Shown here: in pieces, positions 8,199 through 14,655 of the stretch
Numbering within the stretch: position 1 is the first letter of the stretch
Layout: the number at the start of each line of letters is the position of its first letter
Notes under the pieces: generated by a model
Database searches by the model: none
What the model was told of the DNA's origin: nothing
The model's input: the letters and a program-made list of their open reading frames with translations, nothing else
NCBI GenBank assembly: GCA_023402355.1
Contig: JAEXCG010000158.1
Location: 1-55,524 of the forward strand
DNA from: Bacillota bacterium
GTDB taxonomy: Bacteria > Bacillota > Clostridia > Christensenellales > Aristaeellaceae
Reading direction: 5' to 3'
Length of the DNA: 55,524 nt
Program-made: the position numbers and the translations under genes

Positions 8199-8209
8199 AT
8201 GGCTATTAT
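8183..8209. promoter_or_regulatory. Operator palindrome in the divergent region
   Basis: A perfect 11-bp inverted repeat, ATAATAGCCAT and ATGGCTATTAT, is separated by GTTAT. It covers the leftward -10 and transcription start and the -35 area of the rightward XRE gene. It is the likely binding site of one or both XRE proteins. Confidence 0.65.
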
Positions 8210-8221
8210 AGCGTCCATAAT
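8193..8221 (+). promoter_or_regulatory. Rightward promoter of first XRE gene
   Basis: CATAAT (8216-8221) lies 17 bp after TGTTAT (8193-8198), a poor -35. The same arrangement with the same spacing recurs before the second XRE gene (8486-8514), which supports its being functional. A weak -35 under the operator suggests autoregulation. Confidence 0.5.
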
Positions 8222-8233
8222 GTGGAATGTAAA
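8205..8233 (-). promoter_or_regulatory. Leftward promoter of island genes
   Basis: On the minus strand TTTACA (complement of 8228-8233) and TATAAT (complement of 8205-8210) are separated by 17 bp. The -10 box overlaps the right arm of the operator palindrome at 8183-8209, so a bound regulator would block it. Confidence 0.7.
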
Positions 8234-8247
8234 GGGGGAAAATAAAA

Positions 8248-8475
8248 GTGATTCGTTATAATCCTTTGTGGAAAACAATGTTGAAGAAAAAAGCGACAAC
8301 CTATACGCTAAGACATAAGCACAGCATAAGTCATTCTACCGTCCAGAGTTTACAAAACAACAAACCGGTATCTACCTATACCCTTGATAGGCTTTGCAAG
8401 ATTTTAGATTGCAGTATACAGGATGTCGCAGAGTATATACCAGACGAGCATGATTCTACTTTTTTGAATGGCTAA
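8248..8475 (+). CDS. XRE-family small transcriptional regulator, copy 1
   Basis: The 75-residue protein is a bare Cro/C1-type helix-turn-helix domain (HTH_26-like). TTYTLRHKHSISHSTVQSLQ forms the turn and recognition helix and PVSTYTLDRLCKILDCSIQDV the closing helices. The start is GTG, with AAAGGGGGAA upstream. It lacks any sensor or dimerisation domain. About two-thirds of its residues match the second XRE protein at 8539. Its likely role is repressor of the leftward gene pair and of itself through the palindrome at 8183-8209. Confidence 0.8.
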   Translation: MIRYNPLWKTMLKKKATTYTLRHKHSISHSTVQSLQNNKPVSTYTLDRLCKILDCSIQDVAEYIPDEHDSTFLNG

Positions 8476-8491
8476 ATAATGGCCATGTTGT
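8468..8491 (+). repeat. Operator-region repeat, copy 2
   Basis: Second copy of the 24-base element at 8175-8198, with three differences. It includes the stop codon of the first XRE gene. Its palindrome is less perfect than copy 1, retaining ATGGC and GCCAT half-sites. Confidence 0.7.
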
Positions 8492-8514
8492 GTGCCGACT
8501 CCTTCAATCATAAT
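8486..8514 (+). promoter_or_regulatory. Promoter of second XRE gene
   Basis: TGTTGT (8486-8491) and CATAAT (8509-8514) are spaced by 17 bp, exactly as before the first XRE gene. Confidence 0.45.
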
Positions 8515-8538
8515 AAGAATGAAAAGGAGGGCGGCACC

Positions 8539-8760
8539 TTGATTCACTATACGCCACTCTGGGAAACAATGAAAGCAAAGGGTGTTACGACCTACACGCT
8601 ACGTGTGAAATATGGTATGAGCCATGCAACGGTGCAACGGCTGCAAGCTAACATGCCTGTTTCAACTCATACACTGGACAAGCTTTGTAAGATACTCGAA
8701 TGTGGACTATGCGGGGTTGCTGAATATAGACCGGATAACGACTCATATTGTGCTAAATAG
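8539..8760 (+). CDS. XRE-family small transcriptional regulator, copy 2
   Basis: The 73-residue paralogue of the previous gene has the same helix-turn-helix layout (TTYTLRVKYGMSHATVQRLQ, then PVSTHTLDKLCKILECG). The TTG start at 8539 is preferred: AGGAGG lies 8 bases upstream, and the product then begins IHYTPLW, aligned with IRYNPLW of copy 1. A longer frame from ATG 8482 has no ribosome site. The recognition-helix residues differ slightly (SHSTVQSLQ versus SHATVQRLQ), so the two may bind different or overlapping sites. A terminator follows directly. Confidence 0.8.
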   Translation: MIHYTPLWETMKAKGVTTYTLRVKYGMSHATVQRLQANMPVSTHTLDKLCKILECGLCGVAEYRPDNDSYCAK

Positions 8761-8762
8761 CT

Positions 8763-8785
8763 CGCGCCATATGGCGCGTTTTTTT
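8763..8785 (+). terminator. Terminator after the XRE pair
   Basis: CGCGCCAT/ATGGCGCG (8763-8778) is a perfect palindrome followed by seven T. It closes the AT-rich island on the right; GC-rich DNA resumes directly after it. Confidence 0.75.
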
Positions 8786-8839
8786 AATTTTCAGCGCGCG
8801 CCCTTTCCGTGCGGTTTCCCATACATTTTGCGCGATTGT

Positions 8840-8869
8840 TTGCGCATGCGCGTCCGCGCGTGCTATAAT
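8840..8869 (+). promoter_or_regulatory. Promoter of the dehydrogenase gene
   Basis: TTGCGC (8840-8845) and TATAAT (8864-8869) are separated by 18 bp, 25 bp before the ATG of the YiaK-like gene. Confidence 0.6.
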
Positions 8870-8893
8870 TGTAAAAAACGGCGGAGGGGTTCT

Positions 8894-9907
8894 ATGCTGT
8901 ACATCCCGTTTGACGAGATCTTGACGACCCTGCGGCGGGCGCTGGAGAAGGCGGGCTTTGACGGGGAGCGGGCGGCGCGCCTGGCGGACGTGTTTGCGCG
9001 CAACTCGCTGGAGGGCGTCTATTCGCACGGCGTCAACCGCTTCCCGCGCTTCCTGAAGAACGTGCGCGAGGGAACCGTGGACCGGGACGCCAGGCCGGAG
9101 CGCGTGGCGGGCCTGGGCGGCATGGAGGTGTGGGACGGGCACTTCGGCGCGGGGCCGCTCATCGCGGAGGACGCGATGGCGCGGGCCATCGAGCTGAGCC
9201 GCACGCACGGCATCGCCTGCGTGGCCGTGCGCCACGGAAATCACTGGATGCGGGCCGGGCGCTACGGCTGGCAGGCCGCGCGGGCGGGCGTCGCGGGCAT
9301 CCTCTTCACCAACACGACGGCGAACATGCCCGCCTGGGGCGCCGTGGACGCGCACCTGGGCAACAACCCCATCGTGCTCGCCATTCCGAGGGAGAAGGGC
9401 CCGATCGTGGTGGACATGGCGATGAGCCAGTTCGCCTACGGCAAGCTGGAGGTCGCGGCCCTTTCGGGCGAAGAGCTGCCCATCGACGGCGGCTTTGACG
9501 AGGCGGGCGGCCTGACCCGCGACCCGCAGGCGATCCTGCGCACGCGGCGCATCCTGCCGACCGGCTACTGGAAGGGCTCCGCGATGTCCATCGCGCTCGA
9601 CCTGATGGCGGGCGCGCTGTCGATGGGCCGCACGGTGAGCGCGATCAGCGCCGACCCCTCGGACGAACGCGGGCTGTCGCAGGTCTTCATCGCCGTGAAC
9701 TTCCGGGAGCTGCTGCCGGGGGACGAGGTGGACGCGCTGCTGGACGCGGCCATCGCGGACATCCAGTCCTCCACGCCGGCGCCGGGCGGCGCGCCGGTGC
9801 GCTATCCGGGCCAGAACATGCAAAGCACGATCGAGCGCAACAGGGCCCGCGGCGTGCCGATCAACGAGGAAACCTGGCGGAAGATCGAAGATTTTTTGCA
9901 GGCGTGA
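8894..9907 (+). CDS. yiaK: YiaK-like 2,3-diketo-L-gulonate reductase
   Basis: The 337-residue enzyme belongs to the malate/L-lactate dehydrogenase superfamily (Ldh_2), NAD(P)-dependent oxidoreductases unrelated to Rossmann-fold malate dehydrogenase. It follows E. coli YiaK closely: SLEGVYSHGVNRFPRF, GIACVAVRHGNHWMRAGRYG, PIDGGFDEAGGLT and RRILPTGYWKGSAMSI correspond block by block, including the conserved His of the SHG segment. The expected reaction is 2,3-diketo-L-gulonate to 3-dehydro-L-gulonate in ascorbate or sugar-acid breakdown. The usual yia kinase and transporter genes are absent, so the physiological substrate is uncertain. GGAGGGG precedes the ATG. It is followed closely by a HAD phosphatase. 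Confidence 0.85.
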   Translation: MLYIPFDEILTTLRRALEKAGFDGERAARLADVFARNSLEGVYSHGVNRFPRFLKNVREGTVDRDARPERVAGLGGMEVWDGHFGAGPLIAEDAMARAIELSRTHGIACVAVRHGNHWMRAGRYGWQAARAGVAGILFTNTTANMPAWGAVDAHLGNNPIVLAIPREKGPIVVDMAMSQFAYGKLEVAALSGEELPIDGGFDEAGGLTRDPQAILRTRRILPTGYWKGSAMSIALDLMAGALSMGRTVSAISADPSDERGLSQVFIAVNFRELLPGDEVDALLDAAIADIQSSTPAPGGAPVRYPGQNMQSTIERNRARGVPINEETWRKIEDFLQA

Positions 9908-9918
9908 GGAGGATGACG

Positions 9919-10551
9919 ATGCGGTTTATCGACGAGCGGGCAAAAACCATGCCGTGGGACGAGATCGACAGCGTGGTGTTCGACATCGGCAACGTGCTGA
10001 TGCGCTTCAGCCCGCGCTACGTGCTGGACGTGCTCTTCGGGGAGGACGAGCCGGTCAAGGAGGAGCTGATGCGCCGGGTGTTTCAATCGCCCCACTGGCT
10101 CGACCTGGACCGAGGCACCGCGACCTACGAGCAGGCGGCGGAGCGCATGGCGCAGGGCCGGGAGGACCTGCGGCCGAAGATCGACCTGATCTTCGCGCGC
10201 TGGATGGAGCTTAAGACGCCGATTCCCGAGGGCGTCGCGGCGCTTGGACGCTGCAAGGAGATGGGCAAGCGCACCTACATCCTCTCCAACTACCATCAGC
10301 CGTCCTTTGAATGGCTGCTTGAAACCTACGACTTCTTTTCCCTCTTCGACGGCTACGTGGTGTCGTGCTACCTGCACCTGCTCAAGCCGGAGGCGGCAAT
10401 CTACCGGGAGCTGATCGACCGGTGCGCGCTCAACCCCGCGCGCTCGCTGTTCCTGGACGACACGCGCGAGAACGTGGAGGCGGCGATGGCCGCGGGCATT
10501 CAGGGCTTCTGGGTGGAAAAGCCGGAAAAGATGACGGAATTTTTTGCCTGA
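9919..10551 (+). CDS. HAD-superfamily hydrolase (HAD-IA type)
   Basis: The 210-residue cytoplasmic enzyme has all four HAD motifs: VVFDIGNVL (the first Asp is the nucleophile; the usual second Asp of DxD is replaced by Asn, as in some YihX-like members), ILSNYH, LKPEAAIY (the Lys) and FLDDTRENVEAA (acidic metal ligands). It probably removes phosphate from a small metabolite such as a sugar phosphate. The ATG at 9919 sits 6 bases after AGGAGG. A GTG at 9904 overlapping the previous stop is less likely. It is in one transcript with the YiaK-like gene, so its substrate may belong to the same sugar-acid pathway. Confidence 0.8.
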   Translation: MRFIDERAKTMPWDEIDSVVFDIGNVLMRFSPRYVLDVLFGEDEPVKEELMRRVFQSPHWLDLDRGTATYEQAAERMAQGREDLRPKIDLIFARWMELKTPIPEGVAALGRCKEMGKRTYILSNYHQPSFEWLLETYDFFSLFDGYVVSCYLHLLKPEAAIYRELIDRCALNPARSLFLDDTRENVEAAMAAGIQGFWVEKPEKMTEFFA

Positions 10552-10626
10552 GCAGGGGAATGGATGAAAAGCGCCTCCTCCTGCGTTAGCATTAAAAAGA
10601 GAAAACCCGATAGGGGAGGGGATACG

Positions 10627-11667
10627 ATGGAACCTGTACGCACATTGGCTGCTTATCTGTTGACGGCGGCGATGGCGGTGACCGGCCTGCCGGCGGCCAC
10701 TGCCGAGCCGAACCTTGGAGAAGGAGACGCGATCCCGACGGCGGCCGCCCTGACCGCGACGCCGCAGGCGACGCCTGTTCCAGAGGCGACGCCCGTTCCG
10801 GGGGTGACGCCCCTCCCGCAGGCGACGCCTGTTTCGGAGGCGACGCTCGCCCCGGAGGCGACGCTCGCCCCGGAGGCGACGCTCGCCTCGCAGACGGCGC
10901 CCGTTCCGGAGGCGACGCTGATGCCCGGCGGCATGACGCGCTCGCTCCGGCGCGGCGACGAGGGCGAGGACGTGCAGCGCCTGCAGGAGCGGCTCAGGGA
11001 ACTGGGCTACCTGGAGGACAAGGCGGACGGCAAGTTCGGCATCAACACGCTGCGCGCGGTGAAGAAGTTTCAGCGCAAGCACGACCTCAAGGACGACGGC
11101 ATTGCGGGCAAGGACACGCTGACCTGGGTGTTCTCGCAGGCGGCGATCGCCGTGCCGACGTCGACGCCGAGCCCGACGCCCAGGCCCACGGCCACGCCCA
11201 AGCCCACCAAGACGCCGAGGCCCACGGCCACGCCGACGCCGAGCCCCACGCCGGAGCCGACGCCGACCCCCACGCCGATGCCCTCTGCGGTGCCGGAGCT
11301 CAAGCTTCTGACGCTGGACATGGACGCGAAGGTATCGCTGAGCGGCGGCGCGATCGAGGTGACGCCCGCGCGCGACGCGGACGGCAACTGGTACCTGCCT
11401 GCGGAGGAGCTCGCCCGTCAGGCCGGGTGGCAGGTGGAAAAGACGCCGGAGGGCATGTCCTTCACCGTGCCGGGCGACCCGCCAAGGGAGACGGCCATCG
11501 CCTACTCGCTGGACGGCAGCTCGCCGGTGATGGTGCTCGTGGAGGGCAAGCTGTACGTGCCCTCGCAGGAGGCGGAGCCCATCGTGGACGGCGGCACGCT
11601 GTTCGTGCCCGCGCTCTTCTTGCAGGAGGCGTTCGGCCTGATCGTCGAAACCCAGGACGGAAAGTAA
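10627..11667 (+). CDS. Secreted peptidoglycan-binding protein with Thr-Pro linkers
   Basis: The 346-residue exported protein has a signal peptide (about 1-26, cleaved near ATA-EP) and a Thr/Pro/Ala-rich linker of near-repeats such as EATPVP and EATLAP (about 42-100). A PG_binding_1 domain follows (about 104-170: LRRGDEGEDVQRLQERLREL, FGINTLRAVKKFQRKHDL). A second linker of PTPSP/PTATP repeats spans about 177-219, and the C-terminal domain of about 125 residues resembles the copper-amine-oxidase N-like or stalk fold (WYLPAEELARQAGW, LYVPSQEAEPIV, LFVPALFLQEAFGL). It probably anchors non-covalently to the cell wall. No catalytic motif is seen. The start has GGGGAGGGG upstream. Confidence 0.8.
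   Translation: MEPVRTLAAYLLTAAMAVTGLPAATAEPNLGEGDAIPTAAALTATPQATPVPEATPVPGVTPLPQATPVSEATLAPEATLAPEATLASQTAPVPEATLMPGGMTRSLRRGDEGEDVQRLQERLRELGYLEDKADGKFGINTLRAVKKFQRKHDLKDDGIAGKDTLTWVFSQAAIAVPTSTPSPTPRPTATPKPTKTPRPTATPTPSPTPEPTPTPTPMPSAVPELKLLTLDMDAKVSLSGGAIEVTPARDADGNWYLPAEELARQAGWQVEKTPEGMSFTVPGDPPRETAIAYSLDGSSPVMVLVEGKLYVPSQEAEPIVDGGTLFVPALFLQEAFGLIVETQDGK
10756..10926 (+). repeat. In-frame minisatellite encoding first Thr-Pro linker
   Basis: About ten degenerate units of roughly 18 bp (of the form GAGGCGACGCYYGYYCCG) encode P-E-A-T-x-x repeats. Unit sequences drift mainly at third positions. Length variation by slippage is plausible. Confidence 0.6.
11155..11283 (+). repeat. In-frame low-complexity Pro-Thr linker
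   Basis: A run of CCCACG/ACGCCG-type hexamers encodes PTP/PTA repeats, the second flexible linker of the wall-binding protein. It is not a CRISPR array because there are no spaced identical repeats. Confidence 0.6.
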
Positions 11668-11683
11668 AACACGATTTGGCGAA

Positions 11684-11713
11684 AGGGAGGCCGCGCTTTG
11701 TGGCCTCCTTTTT
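11684..11713 (+). terminator. Terminator after peptidoglycan-binding gene
   Basis: The stem GGGAGGCC/GGCCTCCT with a 9-nt loop is followed by a T-run, 17 bp after the stop codon. Confidence 0.75.
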
Positions 11714-11774
11714 CTTTGCGCAAAGCGCATAGCTTTTGCCGGAAATCTTGGACGATTTTGAGGCCGAAAGCCCC

Positions 11775-11803
11775 TTGACAGGAGCGGGGGACAGCGGTAT
11801 ACT
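11775..11803 (+). promoter_or_regulatory. Promoter of the amino-acid ABC operon
   Basis: TTGACA (11775-11780) and TATACT (11798-11803) are separated by 17 bp, one of the best consensus promoters in the window. The leader to the ATG is 44 bases. Confidence 0.75.
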
Positions 11804-11847
11804 AATAACACTTTACCACGCTAAATTAATAAAGGGGATTGAACGCA

Positions 11848-12642
11848 ATGAAGAAGTGGATTGCCCTGCTGATGAGCCTGACGATGATCGTCGCCTGCAC
11901 CGCCGCGCTGGCGGAGGACGCCTCGCTGCAAAAGGTGCTGGACAAGGGCGAGTTCGTGCTCGGCCTGGACGACGCCTTCCCCCCGATGGGCTACCGCGAC
12001 GAGGACGGCGAGATCGTGGGCTTCGACATCGACGTGGCGGCGGAGGTGTGCAAGCGCCTGGGCGTCGAGCTCAAGGTGCAGCCGGTCGACTGGAGCACGA
12101 AGGAAGTGGAGCTTTCCTCCGGCGCGATCGACTGCATCTGGAACGGGCTGACGATGACCGAGGAGCGCATCGCGCAGATGGACTTTTCGGAGCCGTACCT
12201 GAACAACACGCAGGTGATCGTCGTGAAGGCGGACTCGCCGGTGCAGACGCTCGCGGACCTTTCGGGCAAGACGCTGGCCGTGCAGGCGGGCTCCTCCGGC
12301 GTGGACGCGCTGAGCGCGAACCAGGCCTTTGCGGATACGCTGGGCGACGTGCTGGAGTTTGACGACTTCATGATGGCGATGATGGATTTGGACGGCGGCG
12401 GGTGCGACTGCGTGCTCATCGACGTGATTGTGGCGGGCTACTATATGGGCCAGAAGGAGGGCGCTTACCGCCTGCTGGACGAGACGCTGGCGGCGGAGCA
12501 GTTCGCCATCGGCATGCGCAAGGGCGACGACGCGCTGGTGGCGGCCGTCAACGGCGCGCTGGGGGAGATGGCGGCGGACGGCACGCTGGCCGCGATTTCC
12601 ACCGAATGGTTCGGCGAGGACATCACGCTGGTCGGAAAGTAA
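11848..12642 (+). CDS. Polar amino-acid ABC transporter substrate-binding protein
   Basis: The 264-residue exported protein has a signal peptide (MKKWIALLMSLTMIVACTAALA, cleavage before EDASL) and the family 3 solute-binding fold. It starts LDKGEFVLGLDDAFPPMGYRD, followed by GFDIDVAAEVCKRLGV, WNGLTMTEERIAQMDFSEPY and LSGKTLAVQAGSSG. The Cys in the signal region is not in a proper lipobox, so it may be free or held by an uncleaved anchor. The ligand is a polar amino acid such as glutamine, cystine or arginine. It is the first gene of the binding protein-permease-ATPase operon, with a hairpin downstream that may set its higher expression. Confidence 0.88.
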   Translation: MKKWIALLMSLTMIVACTAALAEDASLQKVLDKGEFVLGLDDAFPPMGYRDEDGEIVGFDIDVAAEVCKRLGVELKVQPVDWSTKEVELSSGAIDCIWNGLTMTEERIAQMDFSEPYLNNTQVIVVKADSPVQTLADLSGKTLAVQAGSSGVDALSANQAFADTLGDVLEFDDFMMAMMDLDGGGCDCVLIDVIVAGYYMGQKEGAYRLLDETLAAEQFAIGMRKGDDALVAAVNGALGEMAADGTLAAISTEWFGEDITLVGK

Positions 12643-12658
12643 GGCGCGTTTTTGAGGG

Positions 12659-12679
12659 ATGGGGGCGCAGGGCCCCCAT
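12659..12679 (+). terminator. Intercistronic hairpin after binding-protein gene
   Basis: ATGGGGGC (12659-12666) pairs with GCCCCCAT (12672-12679). Only TTTCCC follows, so it is more likely a processing or attenuation hairpin than a full terminator. It would favour binding protein over membrane subunits. Confidence 0.45.
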
Positions 12680-12711
12680 TTCCCGCGTCCGGACGAAAGG
12701 GGTTTCTTCAC

Positions 12712-13374
12712 TTGGTCTATTTCACCGACCCGCAGAAGCTGCAAAAGCTGCTCGCCGTGCTGACGGACGGCATGGGCACGACGCTTTCCATCTTCTTTTG
12801 GACGCTGCTCTTTTCCCTGCCGCTGGGGCTGGTCGTGGCGCTGGGGCGCATGTCCAAGCGGCGCGTCCTCTCCGGCCCGGTGGCGTTTTACATCCTCGTG
12901 ATGCGCGGAACGCCCCTGATGCTGCAGATCATCACCGTGCACTTCATCCTGCCGGGGCTGCTGGGCGTCAACATCGACCGGTTCATCTCCACGATCGTCG
13001 CGTTCTCGCTCAACTACGCGGCGTATTTCGCGGAAATTTACCGCGGCGGCATCCAGTCCATCCCGCAGGGGCAGTACGAGGCGGGCAAGGTGCTGGGCTT
13101 CACCCGCGCTCAGACGTTCTTTCGCATCGTGCTGCCGCAGGCGTTCAAGCGCATCCTGCAGCCGATCAGCAACGAGGTCATCACCCTGGTAAAGGATACG
13201 TCGCTGGCGACGGTCATCGCGGTGGGCGAGCTGTTCCGCGCGGCGAAGAACGAGGCGTCGCGCACGGCGTCCATCGAGCCGCTCTTCGTGGCGGGCGCGT
13301 TTTATCTGCTGATGAACTTTCTGGTCACCTGCTTCTTCCAATGGACGGAGAAGAAGCTCGACTATTACCGCTAA
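12712..13374 (+). CDS. Polar amino-acid ABC transporter permease
   Basis: The 220-residue membrane protein has about five helices and the family features GMGTTLSIFFWTLLFSLPLG near the start, the MRGTPLMLQI segment, and the EAA loop EAGKVLGFTRAQTFFRIVLPQ that contacts the ATPase. The TTG at 12712 (reading MVYFTDPQK) is preferred because AAAGGGG lies at usual distance. The frame stays open upstream, but that segment runs through the intercistronic hairpin. It works as a homodimer with the binding protein and ATPase encoded on either side. Confidence 0.87.
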   Translation: MVYFTDPQKLQKLLAVLTDGMGTTLSIFFWTLLFSLPLGLVVALGRMSKRRVLSGPVAFYILVMRGTPLMLQIITVHFILPGLLGVNIDRFISTIVAFSLNYAAYFAEIYRGGIQSIPQGQYEAGKVLGFTRAQTFFRIVLPQAFKRILQPISNEVITLVKDTSLATVIAVGELFRAAKNEASRTASIEPLFVAGAFYLLMNFLVTCFFQWTEKKLDYYR

Positions 13375-13386
13375 GGGGGCTTGCGC

Positions 13387-14136
13387 ATGCTTCGCGCCGA
13401 GGGCGTATTCAAGGGGTTTAACGGGCAGGCGGTGCTGAAGGGGATCGACGCCCGCGTGGAAAAGGGCGAGGTCGTGGCGATCGTGGGCCCGTCGGGCAGC
13501 GGCAAGTCCACCTTTTTGCGCTGCCTGAACCATTTGGAGGTGGTGGACGGCGGGAACATCACCATCGCCGGGGACGCGCTGGTGCGAAGCATGGCGGACG
13601 GGCGCGCGCAGTATCCGCCGGAGCGCGAGATTCGGCGCATCCTGCGCAGGATGGGCATGGTCTTTCAGCAGTTCAACCTCTTCCCGCACTTTTCGGTGCT
13701 GCGCAACATCACCGAGGCGCAGGTGCACGTGCTGGGGCGCAGCCGCCGCGAGGCGCAGGAGAACGCGCGGGCGCTGCTCAAAAAGGTCGGCCTCTGCGAC
13801 AAGGCCGATCAGTACCCCTGCCAGCTTTCCGGCGGGCAGCAGCAGCGCGTGGCCATCGCCCGCGCGCTCGCGCTGGAGCCGGACATCCTCTGCTTCGACG
13901 AGCCCACCAGCGCGCTCGACCCGCGCCTCACGCAGGAGGTGCTGGGCGTCATGCGCGACCTGGCGCGCGAGCACCGCACGATGATCGTCGTCACCCACGA
14001 GATGAACTTCGCGCGCGAGGTGGCCGACCGCGTGATCTTCATGGAGGGCGGCGTGGTCGTGGACGAGGGCGCGCCGGAGCGGGTGATGGGCGCGCATGCC
14101 TGCCCGCAGATGCGCGCGTTTCTGGGCGCGGTCTGA
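13387..14136 (+). CDS. Polar amino-acid ABC transporter ATP-binding protein
   Basis: The 249-residue ATPase has Walker A (GPSGSGKST), Q-loop (MVFQQFNLFPH), signature (LSGGQQQRVAIARA), Walker B (ILCFDEPTSALDP) and switch His (VVTHEM), all intact. It is of the GlnQ/HisP type. An insertion of about 12 residues before the Q-loop (MADGRAQYPPEREIRR) is slightly unusual. The ATG at 13387 follows AAGGGGG by 7 bases and lies 12 bases after the permease stop. No terminator is seen before the next promoter area. Confidence 0.9.
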   Translation: MLRAEGVFKGFNGQAVLKGIDARVEKGEVVAIVGPSGSGKSTFLRCLNHLEVVDGGNITIAGDALVRSMADGRAQYPPEREIRRILRRMGMVFQQFNLFPHFSVLRNITEAQVHVLGRSRREAQENARALLKKVGLCDKADQYPCQLSGGQQQRVAIARALALEPDILCFDEPTSALDPRLTQEVLGVMRDLAREHRTMIVVTHEMNFAREVADRVIFMEGGVVVDEGAPERVMGAHACPQMRAFLGAV

Positions 14137-14253
14137 CGAAACGGGGCAAGGCAAAAGGCGGTACTGCAAGCCGTCCGTTTGTGGTATACTAGGGAAACCC
14201 CGGCGGCTCGCGCCGAATCGCGGGCAAAATGATCGTGCAAGAGGGAGAACGCC

Positions 14254-14505
14254 ATGCTGGAATTTCGATACGACACGCAGCTCCTGATCGAGGGAAAGGG
14301 CCTCAGCGAGGAGGCGGTCGGCGCCTACTTCACCGAGAACTTTCAGGGGGACTGCCTGCTCGCCGTGGGCGACGAGGAGCTCATCAAGGTTCACTATCAC
14401 ACGAACGAGCCGTGGAAGGTGCTGGAATACTGCGCCTCGCTGGGCGAGATCTACGACATCGTGGTCGAGGATATGGAGCGCCAGTCCAGGGGACTGCAAG
14501 GGTAA
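14254..14505 (+). CDS. Stand-alone FakA/YloV C-terminal-domain protein
   Basis: The 83-residue product matches only the last domain of the fatty-acid kinase FakA (YloV, DAK-like). YDTQLLIEGKGLSEEAV aligns with the YCTE-x-ML-x-G start of that domain, and CLLAVGDEELIKVHYHTNEPWKVLEY with LVVVGDDELVKVHVHTNDPGRVLEY. The kinase and middle domains are absent, and no FakB gene is nearby. It has its own GAGGGAG site, a TATACT box at 14185-14190 with a weak -35, and its own terminator, so it is a real gene rather than a remnant. In FakA this region contributes to dimerisation and FakB interaction; here it may act as a modulator. Confidence 0.7.
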   Translation: MLEFRYDTQLLIEGKGLSEEAVGAYFTENFQGDCLLAVGDEELIKVHYHTNEPWKVLEYCASLGEIYDIVVEDMERQSRGLQG

Positions 14506-14510
14506 AACGG

Positions 14511-14540
14511 GGCGGCAGGGCGATAGCTTGCCGCCTTTTT
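14511..14540 (+). terminator. Terminator after FakA-domain gene
   Basis: GGCGGCA (14511-14517) pairs with TGCCGCC (14529-14535), followed by TTTTT, 5 bp after the stop codon. Confidence 0.7.
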
Positions 14541-14655
14541 GCATGCGTCCGCGGCGGGGACGTGGTATAATGAGCAGAGGACGGGCCGCGGGGCGCGCAT
14601 GCCCGCGGCCGGGCGCACATAACATCCACAGAAGACCAATCGGGAGGGTAAAGGC

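Noticed and set aside
10756..10926. CRISPR-like periodicity
   Set aside because: Units are contiguous, degenerate and in frame, with no spacers; it encodes a Thr-Pro linker.
9802..11811. Long minus-strand frame opposite HAD and wall-binding genes
   Set aside because: Composition is a shadow of GC-rich coding on the other strand, including the antisense of the Thr-Pro repeats; no ribosome site or domain.
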